From Chryseobacterium gleum (GTDB lineage Bacteria; Bacteroidota; Bacteroidia; Flavobacteriales_D; Crocinitomicaceae): 64,000 nt of DNA. The notes below the pieces were generated by a model. It did no database searches. It was not told the origin of the DNA and saw only the letters and a program-made list of their open reading frames with translations. The DNA is taken from the NCBI GenBank assembly GCA_945897805.1, contig CAMDFX010000008.1, positions 62,001 to 126,000 of the forward strand. The letters are read 5' to 3'. Positions 60,401-64,000 of this stretch are shown piece by piece. Within the stretch, counting starts at the first letter, position 1, and each line of letters starts with the position of its first letter. Made by a program: the position numbers and the translations under genes.

Positions 60401-61984
60401 TTAATAACCGCTATTCTGAATTAAATTTGGATTTAAAACAATATCCGCGGTTGGGATAGGGTAAAGATTATAGATCGATGAAACTCCAACTCCAGTTAAA
60501 TCTCCTCCTTTGAAAGGCCAAACATAAGTGGAAGTTGTGAACAAGTTGAAACGAATCAAATCTGTTCTTCTTGTGCATTCCCAACTCAATTCTCTTGCTC
60601 TTTCGTCAATGATGTCGTCTAATGTAATGGAAGCAAAATTGAAAGTTGAATTTCCATAAGCTCTTTGACGCAGTTGATTCACATAACCTAAACCTTGGCT
60701 AATATCTCCACCACCTCTTAAAGCTGCTTCAGCATACATCAAATAAGCATCAGCCAATCTAAACATTGGAAAGTCAATGTCAGTTTGTGCACTCAATGCA
60801 TTTCCTGAACCATTGGCTCCAGTTGTTGTTTTGTTTTTGAATTTTGGAAAAGCATACCCTTCTGTGAAGGTCGACAAATTCGTAATTTCTTTTGTTTGTC
60901 CATCTCTGTAGAATAAGAATCGACCATCTAAAGTAGAATCTGGGAATTTATTAACGAAAGCTGAAGTTGTTCTTAAACCTCCCCAACCGCCGTTCACGCC
61001 ATAGTCGGCAGGAACCATAGTTCCTCCAATTGCGGCATTTACCAAGAATGTTGTACCTCCCCAACTTTGTGCATTGATTCCGTCATAAATAACAGGGAAG
61101 ATAATTTCAGGTGAAGTGTGGTTGTCAGCCAAGAAAATATCTTGGTAATTGTCATCCAAAGAATAAGCTCCAGAATTAATCACTTTTAAACTGTAGTTTG
61201 CACATGCTGTGTTTTTTGCAACACCAGTGTAAACTTCGGCGTTCAAATAAAGTTTCGCAAGTAAAAATTGAGCCGCAACTCTATTTGCTCTTCCATAAGG
61301 AGCAGCACTAGGCGCTAACAATGAGCCTTCAATTGCTAATAATTCAGATTCCACATATGAAAATAATTCAGAACGAGTGATTCTTTTCGGTTGAAATGCA
61401 CCAACTTCGTCTTCTTCAGTAACGAAAGGAACATTTCCGAATAAATCCATCGCGTGGTAATAACTCAATGAGCGCAAGAAACGCGCTTCGCTTTGATAGA
61501 CTCTAATCGTTGCTTTTTGTGCTTCAGTAAAACCTCTTTCATCCATTTTAGCTTCAGAAGTTTCTCTGATGAATTCATTACACAAAGTGATTTGGTAAAA
61601 AATTCTGTAGTACATTCCTTTGACAAATGACGTTTCTGGAGACCAGTTCATTTTGTTCATTTCTGGAATTCCTGGATCGTTCCATCCGCAAACAACTTCG
61701 TCAGTCGGTAATTCTTGCAAATTGAATAAAACACGCACATAGGCAGAGAAACCTTCATCAATTCCAGCGATATCACCATTTCCAGCAGGACCTTGTAATC
61801 CAGTCATTGACAAGCCAGAATACAATTTGGCAACCACATGAATATAATTATTTGGATCTCCGTAAACAGTTTCTGTGTTTAATCCATATTTCGGTTTCAA
61901 ATTGAGTTGCTTTTTACAAGAATTCAATCCCGCAATCCCACCTAGTGTGACTGCTACCAATAAAATTTGTGTTATTTTTTTCAT
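60401..61984 (-). CDS. susD: SusD/RagB family nutrient-binding outer-membrane lipoprotein
   Basis: 527 residues with a lipobox (GLNSCKK, Cys about residue 23). SusD features include QLNLKPKYGLNTETVYGDPNNY, the long central helical TPR-like region (RFLRSLSYYHAMDLFGNVPFV, QFLLAKLYLNAEVYTGV), DFPMFRLADAYLMYAEAALR and the C-terminal LYPIPTADI. It forms the lid of the SusC channel and binds oligosaccharide. The 3' end is followed by a hairpin terminator; the susC gene is 11 bp upstream. Substrate is presumably alpha-glucan from context. Confidence 0.93.
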   Translation of the reverse strand: MKKITQILLVAVTLGGIAGLNSCKKQLNLKPKYGLNTETVYGDPNNYIHVVAKLYSGLSMTGLQGPAGNGDIAGIDEGFSAYVRVLFNLQELPTDEVVCGWNDPGIPEMNKMNWSPETSFVKGMYYRIFYQITLCNEFIRETSEAKMDERGFTEAQKATIRVYQSEARFLRSLSYYHAMDLFGNVPFVTEEDEVGAFQPKRITRSELFSYVESELLAIEGSLLAPSAAPYGRANRVAAQFLLAKLYLNAEVYTGVAKNTACANYSLKVINSGAYSLDDNYQDIFLADNHTSPEIIFPVIYDGINAQSWGGTTFLVNAAIGGTMVPADYGVNGGWGGLRTTSAFVNKFPDSTLDGRFLFYRDGQTKEITNLSTFTEGYAFPKFKNKTTTGANGSGNALSAQTDIDFPMFRLADAYLMYAEAALRGGGDISQGLGYVNQLRQRAYGNSTFNFASITLDDIIDERARELSWECTRRTDLIRFNLFTTSTYVWPFKGGDLTGVGVSSIYNLYPIPTADIVLNPNLIQNSGY

Positions 61985-61995
61985 GATTCTAAATA

Positions 61996-64000
61996 TTAAA
62001 AATCAAACGTTAAATTCAATGAGTAAACTCTTGGTCTTGGATAAATATTGTTATCAATACCACCGTTCACCTCAGGATCTAGTCCTGAATATTTTGTTAC
62101 TACAAACACGTTTTGAACAGTCAATGCAGTATTTAAACCAATTTTGTTTTTAGTCCATTTCATTTTTCCGAACTTGTAACCAACATTTATATAGTCCATT
62201 CTGAAGAAATTTGCTTTTTCTAAATAATGATCACTCAATAATTGACGTTCAGTTGTTTTTTGCATTTCTTCTTCATAATACAAATTTGAAATGTTACTCA
62301 AGAAACCTTGTGTACCGTTAATTGATTGGAAAGTTCCATTGTTTGAATGGATATTGTTGTAATTGTACCCACCAGTTTCTGCGCGACCTGAAAGTCCGAA
62401 GAACCATTTTTTGTAAGTCAAATTTAAAGACAAGCCAAAAAACATTTTTGGTGCAGCTTGATCAAAAAGATATCTGTCGTCAATATTGATAATTCCATCT
62501 CCATTTCTATCCACAAAAGCATCTTTGTCTTTCCATTTATCCGCTGCGGTAATGCTTCCATCACCATTTATGTCAACTGTAGCTTGCTGACCAACTTCGA
62601 TTGGTTTGCCATTTGCATCATAAATTTGCTCGTAAACAAAGTAAGTGAAAGTGGCATTTCCTACTTTATTCGTTTGAACGCTATTTCCGATTCCACCAGA
62701 AATTCCACCAGTCAAAATTCCTGGAGAATTTGGATCATCAATTTGTGAAAGTTTAGTGATTCTGTTTTGATTGTAAGTAGCATTTGCACTTAAATCTAAT
62801 CGCAAGTCTTTTTTAGCAATCAATCCAAAGTTACCACTGATTTCAATACCGCGGTTTCTCATTCCACCTACGTTTGTCAAAATTTGATTGGTGAAATTTG
62901 TACCTGCAGGCACTGGAACAACCGCTAACAAATCATAAGTAGATTTTTGGTAAACATCAATCGCACCGCTAATTCTGTCATTTTTGAAGCCGAAATCAAT
63001 TCCTATGTTGATACTTTCAGTTTCTTCCCATTTCAATTTGCTGTCAAATCCACTTGGTCTGAAAACTGTGTAATATTGTCCTCCAAATGCATATTGTGCT
63101 GTTGTTGCGCCTTCAAAATAGTTTGAAATATAGGAGTAATCACCAATTCCATCTTGTTGTCCAACAACTCCATATCCAGCTCTCACTTTCAACATGTTCA
63201 ACCATTTAGCTTTTTGCATGAATTTTTCGTTTGAAACAATCCAAGCTGCAGAAACGGATGGAAAGAAGCCCCAACGAGTTTCAGGACTAAATCTTGATGA
63301 ACCATCTCTTCTCAATGTGGCGTTGACAACGTATCTGTTGTTGTAGGTGTAAATTCCACGACCATAAAATGACAATAAAGCATTTTCAGTGAAGAATGGA
63401 TTAGCAGCAGGTATTCCGATAATTGAATCTTGCGCTAAATTGTAAGTTGCATTATTTGGACTAGATGATTGCCAGTGTTGATAAGTATATCCTCCAGTAA
63501 TGTCAATGTAATGTTTTGATTTTTTTTCAGCATTGTTGTAGTTCAAATAGGCATCAATTACATTATTTGATTTTGATGATCTATAAACACTGTAACTTCC
63601 ACCTGTGTAATATCCTGACGCAGAATTGGCATTTACAGAAACTTCTCCACTGCCTTCAGAATAATCAGCACCAACGTTTACCACGGCTCTGATTTGCGGG
63701 AAGAAATGTAATTTATAAGTCAATTTCGCATTACCAATGTATCTATTTACTTTGCTTTCGTCATTTCTTTGATTGATTAGTCCAAGTGGATTTTTTGGAG
63801 CTAAAGTATTTGGTTTCCCAGCTTTAATCCACTCAAAATATCCACCAACTGATGCGTCATCTCTCCTAACTTCTTGCGTTGGATCAAAATAAGCAGCGCC
63901 TAAGGCACCTCTGTCGGCAAAGAAAGAACTCGTTTGAACAATACGATTGTTGAATTCAAGTTGTAAATGTTTGTCAAAAAATGAAGGTGTAAGATTTAAA
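61996..64000 (-). CDS. susC: SusC/RagA family TonB-dependent receptor, N-terminus beyond window edge
   Basis: The open frame runs to the right window edge (668 residues visible of about 1000). Typical SusC barrel blocks are RRDGSSRFSPETRWGFFPSVSAAWIVSNEKFM, KVRAGYGVVGQQDGIGDYSY, SINIGIDFGF, VGGMRNRGIEISGN and the terminal YPRPRVYSLNLTFDF. The start codon, signal peptide and plug domain lie outside; an internal TTG at 63723 is not a real start. It is coupled to susD (11 bp) and probably takes up maltodextrins released by the surface amylases. Confidence 0.93.
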   Translation of the reverse strand, partial: LNLTPSFFDKHLQLEFNNRIVQTSSFFADRGALGAAYFDPTQEVRRDDASVGGYFEWIKAGKPNTLAPKNPLGLINQRNDESKVNRYIGNAKLTYKLHFFPQIRAVVNVGADYSEGSGEVSVNANSASGYYTGGSYSVYRSSKSNNVIDAYLNYNNAEKKSKHYIDITGGYTYQHWQSSSPNNATYNLAQDSIIGIPAANPFFTENALLSFYGRGIYTYNNRYVVNATLRRDGSSRFSPETRWGFFPSVSAAWIVSNEKFMQKAKWLNMLKVRAGYGVVGQQDGIGDYSYISNYFEGATTAQYAFGGQYYTVFRPSGFDSKLKWEETESINIGIDFGFKNDRISGAIDVYQKSTYDLLAVVPVPAGTNFTNQILTNVGGMRNRGIEISGNFGLIAKKDLRLDLSANATYNQNRITKLSQIDDPNSPGILTGGISGGIGNSVQTNKVGNATFTYFVYEQIYDANGKPIEVGQQATVDINGDGSITAADKWKDKDAFVDRNGDGIINIDDRYLFDQAAPKMFFGLSLNLTYKKWFFGLSGRAETGGYNYNNIHSNNGTFQSINGTQGFLSNISNLYYEEEMQKTTERQLLSDHYLEKANFFRMDYINVGYKFGKMKWTKNKIGLNTALTVQNVFVVTKYSGLDPEVNGGIDNNIYPRPRVYSLNLTFDF

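Noticed and set aside
63720-63723. Start codon of the SusC gene at 63723
   Set aside because: It is an internal TTG; the frame remains open with SusC-like sequence to the right edge, so the gene is simply cut by the window.

Overview
The window looks like a chromosomal segment of a low-GC member of the Bacteroidota, most likely Flavobacteriales or a close relative. The evidence is type IX secretion tails (type A and type B), a SusC/SusD pair, GLPGLI, DUF4270 and DUF2480 family proteins, a BBP2-type barrel, promoters of the TAnnTTTG type and a lack of Shine-Dalgarno sequences. No rRNA, tRNA or CRISPR array was found.

Region 1 (1-9.2 kb) is a photoprotection and carotenoid locus. A leftward gene string runs ECF sigma factor, crtI, crtB, idi, a 6-pyruvoyl-tetrahydropterin synthase and a DNA photolyase (cut by the left edge). 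A divergent rightward string carries a CruF-type hydratase, crtZ and a fused CrtYcd cyclase. An outer-membrane barrel and a DDxxD-type prenyl diphosphate synthase (probable GGPP source) follow on the minus strand. Together these predict a hydroxylated monocyclic carotenoid whose synthesis is co-expressed with DNA photorepair. Region 2 (9.3-14.0 kb) holds an RND/MMPL exporter and an S9 peptidase.

Region 3 (14.1-18.7 kb) is an apparent integrative element at the 3' end of glmS. It has a large serine recombinase whose last codons are antisense to the glmS terminus, and a divergently transcribed secreted protein with MORN-like repeats, a TPR-like helix pair and two C-terminal Cys-rich modules. 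The segment is bounded by a perfect 71-bp inverted repeat of the recombinase 3' coding region. Inversion through this repeat would swap the recombinase C-terminus in frame. This is the most novel structure in the window.

Region 4 (18.7-41.7 kb) is mostly core genome: glmS, a DUF4270 lipoprotein, a glycogen-synthase N-terminal-domain protein, panC, thyA, hldD, an SRPBCC protein, a GLPGLI/TonB-type barrel pair, a lipoprotein, a 2227-residue type IX secreted protein with a six-copy 267-bp tandem repeat, hldE2 (rfaE2), a YbhN-like flippase, panD, a ZIP metal transporter, a DUF2480 protein and a lipocalin-like lipoprotein. panC and panD lie about 15 kb apart in opposite orientations.

Region 5 (42.0-64.0 kb) is an alpha-glucan utilisation system joined to central metabolism. 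It encodes a SusE/F-like secreted protein, two secreted GH13 enzymes, a GH65 maltose phosphorylase, beta-phosphoglucomutase, an MFS sugar transporter, another GH13 enzyme and a BadF-type kinase. A divergent NrtR/Nudix-type regulator follows, then a complete Entner-Doudoroff operon (zwf, pgl, edd, eda), then SusD and SusC (cut by the right edge). The implied flow is starch to maltose, then by phosphorolysis to glucose and glucose-6-phosphate, which enter the ED pathway.
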